From NCBI RefSeq assembly GCF_003600645.1, contig NZ_CP032482.1, positions 744,001 to 808,000 on the forward strand: a DNA stretch of 64,000 nucleotides, in the 5' to 3' direction. The stretch is from Yersinia rochesterensis (lineage in GTDB: Bacteria; Pseudomonadota; Gammaproteobacteria; Enterobacterales; Enterobacteriaceae). Both the position numbers and the translations under genes were made by a program. Of the stretch, positions 22,853 to 32,975 are shown piece after piece (positions within the stretch are counted from its first letter, which is position 1; each line of letters begins with the position of its first letter). The notes beneath the pieces were generated by a model, which did no database searches, was not told the origin of the DNA, and saw only the letters and a program-made list of their open reading frames with translations.

Positions 22853-23335
22853 ATGATTATCAGCCTGATCGCTGCATTGGCAGCAGATCGCGTTATTGGT
22901 ATGGAAAACGCCATGCCATGGCACTTACCGGCTGACTTAGCGTGGTTCAAACGTAACACGCTAAATAAACCGGTAATTATGGGTCGCAAGACATTCGAAT
23001 CTATCGGCCGCCCTCTACCTGGGCGGTTGAATATTGTTATCAGTAGCCAACCGGGCACTGATGACCGCGTGACATGGGCTACCTCTATTGATGATGCGCT
23101 GGCCTTGGCGGGGAATGTAGAAGAAGTGATGGTGATGGGGGGGGGGCGTGTCTATAAGCAATTTTTAGACCGCGCTAACCGCATGTATCTCACTCACATT
23201 GATGCTGAAGTTGGTGGTGATACTCATTTCCCAGACTATGAGCCTGATGAATGGGAAAGCACCTTTAGTGAGTTCCATGATGCAGACGAGGCTAATTCAC
23301 ACAGCTATTGCTTCGAGATCCTTGAGCGCCGCTAA
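22853..23335 (+). CDS. folA: Dihydrofolate reductase
   Basis: Reduces dihydrofolate to tetrahydrofolate with NADPH; the target of trimethoprim. 160 residues. [20 protein letters not shown] leads to the catalytic acid at D28 (LPADLAWF). [20 protein letters not shown] and [12 protein letters not shown] are the NADPH-binding motifs. A chromosomal housekeeping copy, one residue longer than E. coli FolA, with its own terminator. Confidence 0.98.
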   Translation: MIISLIAALAADRVIGMENAMPWHLPADLAWFKRNTLNKPVIMGRKTFESIGRPLPGRLNIVISSQPGTDDRVTWATSIDDALALAGNVEEVMVMGGGRVYKQFLDRANRMYLTHIDAEVGGDTHFPDYEPDEWESTFSEFHDADEANSHSYCFEILERR

Positions 23336-23358
23336 TTGCGATAACAATATGATCAGAC

Positions 23359-23397
23359 AGAAAGGCTCATTATTAATTGATGAGCCTTTCTTTTTTT
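23359..23397 (+). terminator. Rho-independent terminator of folA
   Basis: A perfect 12-bp stem (23359-23370 with 23380-23391) and 9-nt loop, followed by a T run. Confidence 0.95.
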
Positions 23398-23551
23398 GGA
23401 ATACTACTTATTAATTAATAATGATATTTTATTATTATTTGATGTTTTCAATTCTCTCATGAATGTTAATCTTTTAATCGTAGCGATAGCTATATGAATA
23501 GAGATAATGAAACCAACCTAATATTGCATACCTAAAACATGAGAGAGTAAG

Positions 23552-24022
23552 ATGACAACTAAACTAGTAGCGCTATCTTTGTTTTTATTTAGTCAATATA
23601 TATTAGCGGATGAAAAATTTTCATGTCCCAGTAAATCTGAAATTAACCATCAGCAAGGTGTTTACACCAGTAATGATGGTAAATGGCTGGGAGTTTCTCT
23701 TGGTACTGAAAATAATGGGTATATTAATTCTTTTATGCATGTTATTTATATCCCATATAAAAACCTCGATCAGAAAATTGGCACATTAACCAGTTGTAAA
23801 TATTCTCTGGAGTTTGGTTCAGTTGATATGTATTTTCGAGATGAGGATAGCTTGGGTGATGGCGGAATGTATCTTTCGATTGAGGGGGAAATAAATTGGT
23901 TAAAAAGCCCTGAGTTATTATATGGTAGCGAAGCTTATATGTGTACTGCGACTCACACTAACCAATGTATTTTAAAGCGGCTTACCCATGATATTGTATC
24001 GGCTTATAAAGCAACATTCTGA
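23552..24022 (+). CDS. Small secreted protein, possibly DUF3757 type
   Basis: Not firmly recognised. 156 residues with a signal peptide (residues 1-19, cleaved after ILA) and four cysteines in the mature part (25, 82, 131, 139), suggesting two disulfides and a periplasmic or secreted location. The opening CPSKSEI followed by GVYTSNDGKWLGVS resembles DUF3757 proteins; this is from memory and uncertain. GAGAGTAAG precedes the ATG. The gene is markedly AT-rich compared with folA and apaH, a hint of acquisition. The stop codon lies in the first unit of a tandem repeat. Confidence 0.7.
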   Translation: MTTKLVALSLFLFSQYILADEKFSCPSKSEINHQQGVYTSNDGKWLGVSLGTENNGYINSFMHVIYIPYKNLDQKIGTLTSCKYSLEFGSVDMYFRDEDSLGDGGMYLSIEGEINWLKSPELLYGSEAYMCTATHTNQCILKRLTHDIVSAYKATF

Positions 24023-24073
24023 TAACGTATTGTAGTTCTGATAACATATTGTAGTTCTGATAACGTATCGTCA
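24017..24073. repeat. Three tandem copies of a 19-bp unit
   Basis: Units at 24017-24035, 24036-24054 and 24055-24073. The first two differ by one base and the third is diverged at its end. The unit core is TTCTGATAACGTATTGTAG. The first copy contains the stop codon of the preceding gene. Confidence 0.95.
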
Positions 24074-24200
24074 CAATGATATTTTATTCTACATTTTAAT
24101 GTCATATTTCCTTCATGATCTATTCTTATTATTAGGATGTCTTCATTTTTTTAACTGTTTAATGGCGATGTCTTGGTGTGATGAAAAGAGAAATCATAAT

Positions 24201-24389
24201 ATGACTAACAGTAAATTGAACGTTGATAGATTATGTCATGCTGAGCGGCGTGAAATTTGTGATTTTAGTATGAGTGATATGGGATTGGTCGGACTACTCA
24301 GTGGCGTAATTGGGTTGGTTTCGGCGGAAATTGAAATGTTAGAAAATAATATTGACGACACCCTAATAAAAGATAAAGGTACATTTTAG
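24201..24389 (+). CDS. Small hypothetical protein
   Basis: Not recognised. 62 residues from ATG 24201, which has AGAG ten bases upstream. The frame is open back to ATG 24099, but that start has no ribosome-binding site and the added part looks like translated AT-rich spacer. It has a short hydrophobic stretch (MGLVGLLSGVIGLVSAEIE) then an acidic end. The last codons and the stop lie inside the terminator hairpin. Coding status is uncertain. Confidence 0.35.
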   Translation: MTNSKLNVDRLCHAERREICDFSMSDMGLVGLLSGVIGLVSAEIEMLENNIDDTLIKDKGTF

Positions 24390-24406
24390 TATGCACCTTT
24401 ATCTTT
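24369..24406. terminator. Bidirectional terminator before apaH 3' end
   Basis: A perfect 12-bp stem (24369-24380 with 24395-24406) with a 14-nt loop and an A/T-rich tract on each flank. It can serve the small plus-strand gene and apaH on the minus strand. Confidence 0.75.
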
Positions 24407-24414
24407 GTTGTAAT

Positions 24415-25293
24415 TTATAAATAGTTGGGAGGATTCTCTGCTGTTGGCGATAATTCATCAGCATGACTTATTCCAGCTTCAACTTTGAAAGCAGGTTGTG
24501 TGAAATAACATTTATCTTCCCAACGGAGCAAGGTTAAATTGCCTCCCCAACAACAACCGGTATCCAGCCCATAAATTCCTTCAGGGACACCTTTTCCTTC
24601 CAGCGATGCCCAGTGACCAAAGATAATTGAATACTCAGGGCTGACCAGTCGCGGTAGCTCAAACCAAGGTTTAAGTGGGGCAGGGGCATTTTCTGGCGTG
24701 TCTTTACAGATCATATCCAGTTGCCCATTTGGGAAGCAAAAACGCATGCGGGTCAATGCATTAGTGCTAAAACGCAAACGCGCTAACCCCGTCAATTCTG
24801 GTGACCAGTTGTTGGGCATATCACCGTACATTGCATCAAGGAATAGCGGGTAACTATCACTACTTAAGACGGCCTCGACTTCACGGGCACACATCTGGGC
24901 TGTTTCTATATCCCACTGAGGGGTAATACCGGCATGGGCCATAATCAATTTTAATTCGTCATCAACCTGCAAAACCGGTTGGCGGCGTAACCAATTAATG
25001 AGTTCGTCAGCATCCGGGGCTTCAAGCAGCGGAGTGATGCGGTCTTTGGGTTTATTGCGGCTGATGCCAGCATAAACCGCCAGCAAATGCAGGTCATGAT
25101 TCCCCAGAACCATCCGTACGGCTGGCCCTAGTGAGCGGACGTAACGTAATACATCCAGTGAGGCCGGGCCTCGGGCAACTAAGTCACCGGTCAGCCACAA
25201 GGTATCTTGCTGCGAGTCAAAGTTCACTTGCGCTAATAGCGCGAGTAACTCATCAAGGCAGCCATGAACATCGCCAATAAGATAAGTAGACAT
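24415..25293 (-). CDS. apaH: Diadenosine tetraphosphatase (symmetrical)
   Basis: Hydrolyses Ap4A to two ADP and also removes NpN caps from RNA in E. coli. 292 residues. The metallophosphatase motifs GDVHGC (about 7-12), GDLVARG (about 36-42) and GNHDLHLL (about 64-71) are present, and MAHAGI supplies a later metal ligand. The C-terminal tail is about ten residues longer than in E. coli. Last gene of the lptD-surA-pdxA-rsmA-apaG-apaH operon, 14 bp after apaG. Confidence 0.97.
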   Translation of the reverse strand: MSTYLIGDVHGCLDELLALLAQVNFDSQQDTLWLTGDLVARGPASLDVLRYVRSLGPAVRMVLGNHDLHLLAVYAGISRNKPKDRITPLLEAPDADELINWLRRQPVLQVDDELKLIMAHAGITPQWDIETAQMCAREVEAVLSSDSYPLFLDAMYGDMPNNWSPELTGLARLRFSTNALTRMRFCFPNGQLDMICKDTPENAPAPLKPWFELPRLVSPEYSIIFGHWASLEGKGVPEGIYGLDTGCCWGGNLTLLRWEDKCYFTQPAFKVEAGISHADELSPTAENPPNYL

Positions 25294-25307
25294 AGTTGAG
25301 GTCAGGG

Positions 25308-25685
25308 TTAATGGATAAGTGCGGGGATCGCTAAACGGAACACCGGAATCACAGTACGGAAAGCCTGACCGAGGTGGTCAACCATCTCATAATGCCCTTC
25401 CATGGTACCCAGCGGCGTTTCTAGAACAGCTCCGCTGGTGTATTGGAACTCGTTACCTGGCAGGATCAACGGCTGTTCGCCAATGACTCCTTCGCCCTGA
25501 ACTTCTGTCTGTCGGCCATTGCTATTGGTAATTAACCAATAGCGGCCAATAAGTTGCACATTTGAACGGCCTAAATTACGAATTGTCACGGTATAGGCGA
25601 AGACAAAACGCTCTTCATCAGGTATCGACTGAGTTTCCACATAGATACTTTGTACCTGTACACAAACGCGGGGCTGTTCAATCAT
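25308..25685 (-). CDS. apaG: ApaG protein (cobalt/magnesium efflux-associated)
   Basis: 125-residue protein of a fibronectin type III-like fold. [11 protein letters not shown] and the central [14 protein letters not shown] are the family signature, with GTMEGHY near the end. The molecular function is unclear; Salmonella ApaG (CorD) is linked to metal resistance. Sits 13 bp downstream of rsmA in the same operon. Confidence 0.95.
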   Translation of the reverse strand: MIEQPRVCVQVQSIYVETQSIPDEERFVFAYTVTIRNLGRSNVQLIGRYWLITNSNGRQTEVQGEGVIGEQPLILPGNEFQYTSGAVLETPLGTMEGHYEMVDHLGQAFRTVIPVFRLAIPALIH

Positions 25686-25698
25686 AATGTGCTCCTGC

Positions 25699-26517
25699 TT
25701 ATTCTTGTGGTGCCGATTGAGCTGAAAGCCAGTTAGCCAGCTTACAGTATTGTGCTACCGAGATATTCTCTGCCCGCATTATCGGGTCAATACCTAATTC
25801 GATTAATTGCTCTGAAGTGAATAGGTCACCCAAGCTATTACGCACGGTTTTTCTGCGCTGGTTGAATGCTTGCGTGGTAATGCGGGTCAGCATTCGCACA
25901 TCACCCACTGGATTTGACATATTCACATGAGGAATAAGACGCACCACGGCCGAATCCACTTTCGGGGCCGGGGTAAATGCAGTTGGCGGCACTTCCAGCA
26001 CAGGGATGACGTTGCAATAGTATTGCGCCATTACTGTCAGACGGCCATAAGCTTTACTGTTAGGCCCTGCAACCAGGCGGTTAACCACTTCTTTTTGCAA
26101 CATGAAATGCATGTCGCGGATTGCATTAGTATAGCTGAAAAGATGAAACATCAGCGGGGTAGAGATATTGTAGGGCAGGTTACCAAAGACCCGTAATGAT
26201 TGCCCTGCTTGCTCTGCTAGCTCAGAAAAATTGATTTTCATCGCATCTTCTTGATGAATAGTGAGCTTGTCTTTCAGTTGAGGATGGCTGGCCAGACGAG
26301 CAGCCAAATCGCGGTCTAGCTCGATGACTGTCATATGATCCATACGAGCGGCAACTGGTTCAGTCAATGCGCCTAAACCGGGGCCAATCTCAACTACCGC
26401 TTCACCGGGAACCGGATGGATAGCGGAGACAATGCTGTCGATGACAAACTGATCGTTTAAAAAGTTTTGTCCAAAGCGTTTGCGGGCAAAGTGCCCTTGG
26501 TGGACTCTATTATTCAT
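25699..26517 (-). CDS. rsmA: 16S rRNA dimethyladenosine transferase
   Basis: Dimethylates A1518 and A1519 near the 3' end of 16S rRNA; loss gives kasugamycin resistance. 272 residues. It begins with FGQNFLND, has the SAM motif [10 protein letters not shown] (about 43-52) and the catalytic NLPYNIS motif (about 114-120). The C-terminal domain includes [10 protein letters not shown]. Its start overlaps the end of pdxA by 8 bp. Confidence 0.97.
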   Translation of the reverse strand: MNNRVHQGHFARKRFGQNFLNDQFVIDSIVSAIHPVPGEAVVEIGPGLGALTEPVAARMDHMTVIELDRDLAARLASHPQLKDKLTIHQEDAMKINFSELAEQAGQSLRVFGNLPYNISTPLMFHLFSYTNAIRDMHFMLQKEVVNRLVAGPNSKAYGRLTVMAQYYCNVIPVLEVPPTAFTPAPKVDSAVVRLIPHVNMSNPVGDVRMLTRITTQAFNQRRKTVRNSLGDLFTSEQLIELGIDPIMRAENISVAQYCKLANWLSAQSAPQE

Positions 26518-27505
26518 TGCTATTATTTATCATTTTAATGGCTAAGTTTAATGCCGTAATGAAACTGCCGACATCGGCAGAACCGGTTGCGGCGAGTTCT
26601 AAAGCGGTACCGTGATCCACAGATGTGCGGATATAAGGTAGTCCAAGTGTGATATTGACAGCTCGGCCAAACCCTTGATATTTCAGTACTGGCAGCCCTT
26701 GATCATGGTACATGGCAAGAACGGCATCCGCATGTTGCAGATATTTAGGCTGAAATAGTGTGTCTGCGGGGAGCGGACCGATAAGGTTTATTCCTTGCTG
26801 ACGCAATGCATCTAACGCGGGAATAATGGTATCGATCTCTTCATGGCCCATATGGCCACCTTCACCCGCATGCGGATTAAGCCCACACACATAAATCTGT
26901 GGTTGGCTAATACCAAATTTGGTTTTCAAGTCATTATCAAGAATGGTGATAACTTCATGCAGACTCGCCTGAGTGATAGCCCCCGGCACTGCCAGTAAAG
27001 GCAAGTGAGTGGTTGCCAGCGCGACCCGCAACTCTTCTGTTGCCAACATCATCACCACCCGTGGGCAGAGACTACGGTCAGCAAAGAACTCAGTGTGCCC
27101 GATAAAGGGGATACCCGCATCATTGATAATACTTTTCTGTACCGGGCCGGTGACCAATGCAGCAAATTCGCCACTGATTGCACCATCACAGGCTTTAGCC
27201 AGTGTCTCCACCACATAGTGGCTATTTCTGACATCAAGCTGACCGGGAATCACCTCAACGACAGTTTTCACCGGCAAGATAGTCAGAGTGCCCGCTTGTT
27301 GCGCCAATGCGGGCTTACCTTGCTGATATTCACGTAGCTGCAATGGCAGGTTAAGTTGACTGGCACGAGCAAGTAGCAAGGCCGGATCAGCGCACACCAC
27401 CAGCTCAACAGGCCAATCCTGCTGCGCTAAGGCGACGACTAAATCCGGCCCAACCCCGGCAGGCTCGCCGGGGGTGATAACAATCCGATTATTGTGTTTT
27501 CGCAT
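26510..27505 (-). CDS. pdxA: 4-hydroxythreonine-4-phosphate dehydrogenase
   Basis: NAD-dependent zinc enzyme of pyridoxal phosphate synthesis. 331 residues from ATG 27505, giving an N-terminus with [14 protein letters not shown] like other enteric PdxA. The metal ligands are in [17 protein letters not shown] and [12 protein letters not shown] at 27517 and an ATG at 27514 are in frame further upstream but are less likely. It overlaps the 3' end of surA by 17 bp. Confidence 0.95.
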   Translation of the reverse strand: MRKHNNRIVITPGEPAGVGPDLVVALAQQDWPVELVVCADPALLLARASQLNLPLQLREYQQGKPALAQQAGTLTILPVKTVVEVIPGQLDVRNSHYVVETLAKACDGAISGEFAALVTGPVQKSIINDAGIPFIGHTEFFADRSLCPRVVMMLATEELRVALATTHLPLLAVPGAITQASLHEVITILDNDLKTKFGISQPQIYVCGLNPHAGEGGHMGHEEIDTIIPALDALRQQGINLIGPLPADTLFQPKYLQHADAVLAMYHDQGLPVLKYQGFGRAVNITLGLPYIRTSVDHGTALELAATGSADVGSFITALNLAIKMINNSNE

Positions 27506-28793
27506 CACTACCATCAAGAATTTTCACATAAGCTGCGGCGCGTTGCTCTTGCATCCAGGTTTGAGCTTCTTCTGCAAACTTACGGCTAAAGAGCATACGG
27601 TACGCCCGATCTTTCTGTGCTGCATCAGTTTTGTCTACCTGACGGGTATCAACAACCTCAATTAAATGCCAGCCGAAAGAAGAATGAACCGGTGTACTGA
27701 TTTCGCCTTTTTTCAGTTTCATCAGCGCATCACGGAATGCGGGATCATAAATATCTGGCGAAGCCCAACCCAAGTCACCGCCTTGCATAGCAGAACCCGG
27801 ATCCTGAGAAATTTCTTTGGCGATAGTGGCGAAGTTGGCTTTTCCGCTCTTAATATCCGCAGCCGCAGCCGCTAATTTGGCACGAGCTTGATCGTCAGTC
27901 ATAAGAGGTGACGGTTTCAACAAGATGTGGCGGGCGTGAACTTCGGTAACGGAAACCGTGTTATCAGCCCCACGGATATCATTCACTTTCAGAATATGGA
28001 AGCCGACACCGGAACGGATTGGACCAACAACATCACCTTTGTTAGCCGATTGCAGTCTTTCCGCAAACAAAGAAGGTAATTCCTGCAATTTACCCCAACC
28101 CATCTGGCCGCCTTTCAACGCCTGAGAGTCAGCTGAGTTGGCAATAGCCAATTTACCAAAATCAGCTCCGCCTTTAATGTCAGATACTAACTTGTTAGCC
28201 ACATTTTCAGCCTGATCAACCTGTTGTTGCGACGGATTTTCAGGTAATGGAATCAGTATGTGGCTGAGGTTCAATTCCGCATCACCGCTAGTTTGGTTAC
28301 CCACTTGCTTGGCCAGCGATTCAACTTCTTGCGGCAGAATAGTAATGCGACGGCGCACTTCATTGTTGCGCACTTCTGACGTCAGCATTTCTTTGCGGAT
28401 CTGTTCACGGTAAGTGTCGTAATTCAGACCGTCGGCCGCTAAACGGCTACGCATCTGGTCAGGAGTCATTCGGTTTTGCGCGGCAATATCAGCAATAGCT
28501 TTATCCAGCGCTTCGTCGCTGATGGTAATGCCCATCTTCTTAGCCATCTGTAATTGGATATTATCCATAATCAGACGCTCAAGAATTTGATGACGCAAAG
28601 TCGCATCATCCGGCACTTCTTGTCCGGCTTGCTGTGCATTCAGTTTCACTGATTGTAACAGACCGTCGACATCGCTTTGCAGGACGACGCCGTTATCAAC
28701 CACTGCGGCAACTTTATCAACTTCTTGTGGTGCTGCGAACGCGGTATTGGCACAGACAACCAATCCGAGAATAAGCGTTCTCCAGTTCTTCAT
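27489..28793 (-). CDS. surA: Periplasmic chaperone / prolyl isomerase SurA
   Basis: Main periplasmic chaperone for outer-membrane beta-barrel proteins. 434 residues with a signal peptide cleaved after AFA (about residue 20). The N-terminal chaperone domain includes [11 protein letters not shown]. Two parvulin domains follow (ELNLSHILI, about 175-275; ARHILLKPS, about 285-385). LptD, encoded just upstream, is a known client. Operon position is conserved. Confidence 0.97.
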   Translation of the reverse strand: MKNWRTLILGLVVCANTAFAAPQEVDKVAAVVDNGVVLQSDVDGLLQSVKLNAQQAGQEVPDDATLRHQILERLIMDNIQLQMAKKMGITISDEALDKAIADIAAQNRMTPDQMRSRLAADGLNYDTYREQIRKEMLTSEVRNNEVRRRITILPQEVESLAKQVGNQTSGDAELNLSHILIPLPENPSQQQVDQAENVANKLVSDIKGGADFGKLAIANSADSQALKGGQMGWGKLQELPSLFAERLQSANKGDVVGPIRSGVGFHILKVNDIRGADNTVSVTEVHARHILLKPSPLMTDDQARAKLAAAAADIKSGKANFATIAKEISQDPGSAMQGGDLGWASPDIYDPAFRDALMKLKKGEISTPVHSSFGWHLIEVVDTRQVDKTDAAQKDRAYRMLFSRKFAEEAQTWMQEQRAAAYVKILDGSDAKTQ

Positions 28794-28860
28794 ACCTTTT
28801 CCATTTATGTAATCCGCTTTTGCGGGTTAAAATTCACTGTATTCAGTGTGTTACACAGTA

Positions 28861-31224
28861 TCAGAATGCACTTTGATAAGGCAGAATACCTGAGCCTAGC
28901 ATCTGCGTAGTCCCCAGGCTATGGTCGCTGCTCAGACCACGTAATTCGATGTTAAAGCTAACTCTGTTGTCATACTTACTGGTTTCATTTTGCGCATTCC
29001 AGCCCGTAATTTTCCGCTCATAACCTAAGTTAATTGCCCAACAGCAAGTATTGTATTGTACGCCAACCAATTGACTTGCAGGCTGATTGGCTTTGGTATC
29101 GTAATAATAAGCTCCAACCAATGCCCAGCGGTCAGCAATTGGCCAACTGGCCGTAGTACCAATCTGAGAAATACCCTGTTGGTAGCCTGGGCTTCTCACG
29201 TTAGGAACTGTTGCTTGAATATATTCCGGGCTGGCATAGCGATAATTCAATTGAATCATACGCTCTGAGTCTTTCCTATACTCCATTACCGCATTACCCT
29301 GAGTCAAACTCCCCAAGCGGGTATCATACTGCGCGCCGCCTTTCATACCCAGTTGATCACTAATGCGCCAGAAGCTATCACCCGCCCAAACCAAGCTACC
29401 GGTATCATCACTATTATCAATGCTTTCGATTTTACCGGTACGCGAACGGCTAAAGTAATAGATTTGACCCACTGAAACGTTAAAACGTTCAACCAGTTCA
29501 TCATCATAAATGCGAGAAGTTAAACCGGTAGACACCTGATTTGCTGAAGCTATGCGGTCCAGACCACTATAAGTACGGTCACGGAACAGGCCGGAGTAAT
29601 CCGACTGCATCAACGTGGTGTCGTAAATATAGATATCATCCTGATTTCGGTAAGGAACGTAAAGATACTGTGCGCGCGGCTCCAAGGTTTGGGTGAAACC
29701 TGTCGCCCAGTCCATTGGCCGGTCAAAGACCACTTTACCGTCCACTTTAAACTGTGGCATCACGCGATCAACCGAGTCTTTCAAGTTTGGCGGGGTTGCA
29801 CCACCATTTTGCCTTTTATAGTAGTTGGCAAAACCGTCTGGCACATCTTGCTGATAATGTGTCGCCAGTAATTTAGCTTCAGTATTTAAGCTACCCCAAC
29901 CATTGGACAAGGGCAGATTAACTGAGGGTTCGAGATGGAAACGGCTGGCTTCCGGATTATACGGACTGACACTGGTGAATTTGACCGCTTGGCTATAGAC
30001 GTGTAAATCAAATGGACCAATATCATTTTTATAGTAGTTCATGTCCAGCTGCGGCTGGGCGCGGTAAGCATTACTGTTACCACCGGTAGCAAATACCTGG
30101 AACTGTTTGGAGGCCAAGGTGGCATCCCAGTTTTGGTTTGCATAACCCACACTGAAAATTTGTGTGGCATAGCCGTCAGTCGTCGAACCGTATTGTGAGG
30201 TTAAATCGGTAAAGTAATCTGGGTCACTGACACGGGTATAGTTGACGTTGAAGCGCCAGACTTTATCCATCACCCCTGAATGGCTCCAGTAGTACAACCA
30301 GCGGGTCGCATCTTTATCGGTGCCGTCAGCGCCGTGATATAAGCGGTCATTCGGTAGCCAATCCAACGCCATGGTGCCAGAACCGGGAGCCAGCAAATAG
30401 CGGAACTCATTTTGCCATTGCAAACCACGCCGCTCCATATAATGAGGGGTGATGGTGGCATCAAAGTTTGGCGCAATGTTCCAGTAATACGGCAGTATAA
30501 ATTCAAAGCCGTTATTATTGGTGTAATTAGCATTTGGGATCAGGAAACCAGACCGGCGTTTGTCGCCCACCGGTAATTGCATGTACGGACTATAGAACAC
30601 CGGTACTTTGCCAATTTTAAAACGCGCATTCCAGATTTCTGCGACTTGTTCTTCGCGGTCATGGATCACTTCGGAGCCCACTACGCTCCAGCTATTATCG
30701 CCAGGCAAGCAAGAGGTGAATGTCCCATTTTCTAAAATGGTATAGCGGTTTTGGCCACGTAATTTCATCTGGTCTGCTTCACCACGCCCCTGACGACCAA
30801 CCATCTGATATTTGCCTTTATCCATATCAGTGTCTTTGGTATTCAGGTTTGACCAGCCTTTCGGCCCTTCCAGCTTAATTTGCGGATCGTCATAATTAAC
30901 GTCACCGGTCGCGGTGACGGTACGCACCGGGATAGCTTCGCCCGGTTTCTGTACTTGATTGAGTTCGACCTGATTAGCCGTCAGGGTTCTATTGCCTTGC
31001 TGGACAATAACATTGCCGATAAACAGGGCATTATCCGGGTAATTGGCTTCGGTTTTATCCGCATTAATACGGACCGGCAGCTGATTCGGATCGCCAGTGA
31101 CCAAAGGTTGGTCATAGGTCGGTACCCCAAGCATACATTGCTCGGAAAGGTCAGCCAGAGTGTGCTGGCTATATAGTGCCGTCCATATCAATGTGGCCAG
31201 CAGTGTTGGGAATCTTTTTTTCAT
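28861..31224 (-). CDS. lptD: LPS-assembly outer-membrane protein LptD
   Basis: Outer-membrane barrel that, with LptE, inserts lipopolysaccharide into the outer leaflet. 787 residues from ATG 31224, where the protein begins [12 protein letters not shown] like other enteric LptD; an earlier ATG at 31260 adds a non-signal extension. A signal peptide is followed by an LptA-like jellyroll domain, then a beta-barrel ending in F. The four disulfide cysteines are visible: QCMLG near the mature start, SCLPG, and the pair in NTCCW near the end. First gene of the operon. Confidence 0.97.
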   Translation of the reverse strand: MKKRFPTLLATLIWTALYSQHTLADLSEQCMLGVPTYDQPLVTGDPNQLPVRINADKTEANYPDNALFIGNVIVQQGNRTLTANQVELNQVQKPGEAIPVRTVTATGDVNYDDPQIKLEGPKGWSNLNTKDTDMDKGKYQMVGRQGRGEADQMKLRGQNRYTILENGTFTSCLPGDNSWSVVGSEVIHDREEQVAEIWNARFKIGKVPVFYSPYMQLPVGDKRRSGFLIPNANYTNNNGFEFILPYYWNIAPNFDATITPHYMERRGLQWQNEFRYLLAPGSGTMALDWLPNDRLYHGADGTDKDATRWLYYWSHSGVMDKVWRFNVNYTRVSDPDYFTDLTSQYGSTTDGYATQIFSVGYANQNWDATLASKQFQVFATGGNSNAYRAQPQLDMNYYKNDIGPFDLHVYSQAVKFTSVSPYNPEASRFHLEPSVNLPLSNGWGSLNTEAKLLATHYQQDVPDGFANYYKRQNGGATPPNLKDSVDRVMPQFKVDGKVVFDRPMDWATGFTQTLEPRAQYLYVPYRNQDDIYIYDTTLMQSDYSGLFRDRTYSGLDRIASANQVSTGLTSRIYDDELVERFNVSVGQIYYFSRSRTGKIESIDNSDDTGSLVWAGDSFWRISDQLGMKGGAQYDTRLGSLTQGNAVMEYRKDSERMIQLNYRYASPEYIQATVPNVRSPGYQQGISQIGTTASWPIADRWALVGAYYYDTKANQPASQLVGVQYNTCCWAINLGYERKITGWNAQNETSKYDNRVSFNIELRGLSSDHSLGTTQMLGSGILPYQSAF

Positions 31225-31408
31225 ACGCGGTTTTGGTGTTCCGTCATCGGGGGGCATCATGCCGGCAAACGGTCTGAGACTATATTACTCATCACAGTTG
31301 CGCTAGTGTTAAATCCGGCCGTTTACACGTCTCGTTGTTAGGCGCTGAGCTGAATGCCGAGTATGATAATGCAAATTTTGACTGACGGCATGATGAATTG
31401 AGGAGTAT

Positions 31409-32236
31409 ATGCGGTATTGGGGAAAACTGCTCGGTCTGATATTGGGCTTTATGTCCGGTGGCGTCTGGGGTGCAATCTTGGGGTTGCTTGTTGGCCATAT
31501 GGTCGACAAGGCGCGTAGCACAAAGCGCCGCGGCTATTTTGCCGATCAACAAACACGACAATTAATTTTTTTCCGCACCACTTTTCAGGTCATGGGGCAT
31601 TTAACCAAGGCTAAGGGGCGCGTGACGGAGGTCGATATTCAACTTGCCAGCCAATTGATGGATAGAATGCAATTGCATGGCGAGGCGCGAACAGCGGCAC
31701 AGCAAGCGTTCCGCGAGGGGAAAGAGAGTGGGTTCCCGTTGCGTGAAAGATTGCAGGAACTCCGTGGTGTTTGCTTTGGTCGTTTTGATTTAATTCGGAT
31801 GTTTCTGGAAATTCAGTTACAAGCCGCATTTGCTGACGGCTCTTTGCATCCTAATGAACGGCAGGTTTTGTATGTCATTGCTGAAGAATTAGGGATCTCC
31901 CGTGGTCAGTTTGATCAGTTCCTGAGCATGATTGAGGGCGGGCGTCAGTTTGGTGGTGGCGGTTGGCAGGGCCAACAGAGTGGTTATTCTCAAGGAGGCT
32001 ATCAGCAAGCGCCACAAGGCCCGACATTAGAGGACGCCTGCAAAGTGCTGGGGGTGAGTAGCACGGATGATAGTGTGACCATCAAACGGGCTTACCGTAA
32101 GCTTATGGGAGAGCATCATCCAGATAAGCTGGTGGCGAAAGGTTTGCCGCCGGAAATGATGGAGATGGCTAAGCAAAAAGCCCAAGAAATTCAAGCCGCG
32201 TATGATTTGATTAAGCGCGAGAAAGGATTTAAGTAA
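31409..32236 (+). CDS. djlA: Membrane-anchored J-domain protein DjlA
   Basis: DnaK co-chaperone anchored in the inner membrane. 275 residues. A single N-terminal hydrophobic helix (about 6-30, glycine-rich) is followed by a TerB-like central domain, a short Gly/Gln-rich linker (about 184-203) and a C-terminal J domain with HHPDKL. Divergent from lptD. GAGGAG precedes the ATG. Confidence 0.96.
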   Translation: MRYWGKLLGLILGFMSGGVWGAILGLLVGHMVDKARSTKRRGYFADQQTRQLIFFRTTFQVMGHLTKAKGRVTEVDIQLASQLMDRMQLHGEARTAAQQAFREGKESGFPLRERLQELRGVCFGRFDLIRMFLEIQLQAAFADGSLHPNERQVLYVIAEELGISRGQFDQFLSMIEGGRQFGGGGWQGQQSGYSQGGYQQAPQGPTLEDACKVLGVSSTDDSVTIKRAYRKLMGEHHPDKLVAKGLPPEMMEMAKQKAQEIQAAYDLIKREKGFK

Positions 32237-32259
32237 GGATTGTGGTGTTAGCAAAACCA

Positions 32260-32293
32260 AAACTAGATCGGATCTTCTGTTCCGATCTAGTTT
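32260..32293. terminator. Bidirectional terminator between djlA and rluA
   Basis: A perfect 13-bp stem (32260-32272 with 32281-32293) and 8-nt loop, between convergent genes. The U tracts are short on both strands. Confidence 0.75.
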
Positions 32294-32321
32294 GATTCTG
32301 GTGCGATCTTCTAGTGAAAAG

Positions 32322-32975
32322 TTAAAACTCGGGATCGCATTTAAAATGCATTGCTGTGCCAAATTCCGGGTGAGTAATACATAACTCTTGAGCATGTAAC
32401 TGCAACCGGGGGGCCATGGCTTTTGCTTCGGGATGGGCATAGAAGCCATCGCCGAGGATCGGATGACCCATCGCCAGCATATGAACCCGTAATTGGTGTG
32501 AGCGGCCTGTAATGGGGGATAACTTCACTCGCGTACTGCCGTCAGCATCCCGAGACAGCACTTGATACTGAGTTTGCGAGGATTTACCGGTTTCGTAACA
32601 CACTTTTTGTTTGGGCCGGTTCGGCCAGTCGCAAATTAAAGGCAAGTCAATCAACCCTTCATCTTGCGCCAAATGGCCCCATACCCGCGCAATATAAGAT
32701 TTTTTCGGTTCGCGCTCGCGAAATTGCCGCTTCAGCTCGCGCTCAGCCGCTTTGGTCAACGCCACGACAATCACGCCACTGGTCGCCATATCCAGCCGGT
32801 GAACAGATTCCGCCGTAGGATAATCCGCCTGAATACGCGTCATGATGCTGTCTTTGTTCTCCGGCGCACGACCAGGTACAGAAAGTAATCCGCTCGGTTT
32901 ATTGACCACCATGATGTGCTCATCCTGAAACAGGACGAGCAGCCAAGGGTTGCGTGGGGGATTATAGGGTTCCAT
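32322..32975 (-). CDS. rluA: Dual-specificity pseudouridine synthase RluA
   Basis: Makes pseudouridine at position 746 of 23S rRNA and position 32 of several tRNAs. 217 residues. The catalytic aspartate is in VHRLDMATSG (about 58-67), and the later motif GRSHQLRVHM is present. The ATG overlaps the rapA stop codon (TAATG), indicating coupling. Confidence 0.96.
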   Translation of the reverse strand: MEPYNPPRNPWLLVLFQDEHIMVVNKPSGLLSVPGRAPENKDSIMTRIQADYPTAESVHRLDMATSGVIVVALTKAAERELKRQFREREPKKSYIARVWGHLAQDEGLIDLPLICDWPNRPKQKVCYETGKSSQTQYQVLSRDADGSTRVKLSPITGRSHQLRVHMLAMGHPILGDGFYAHPEAKAMAPRLQLHAQELCITHPEFGTAMHFKCDPEF

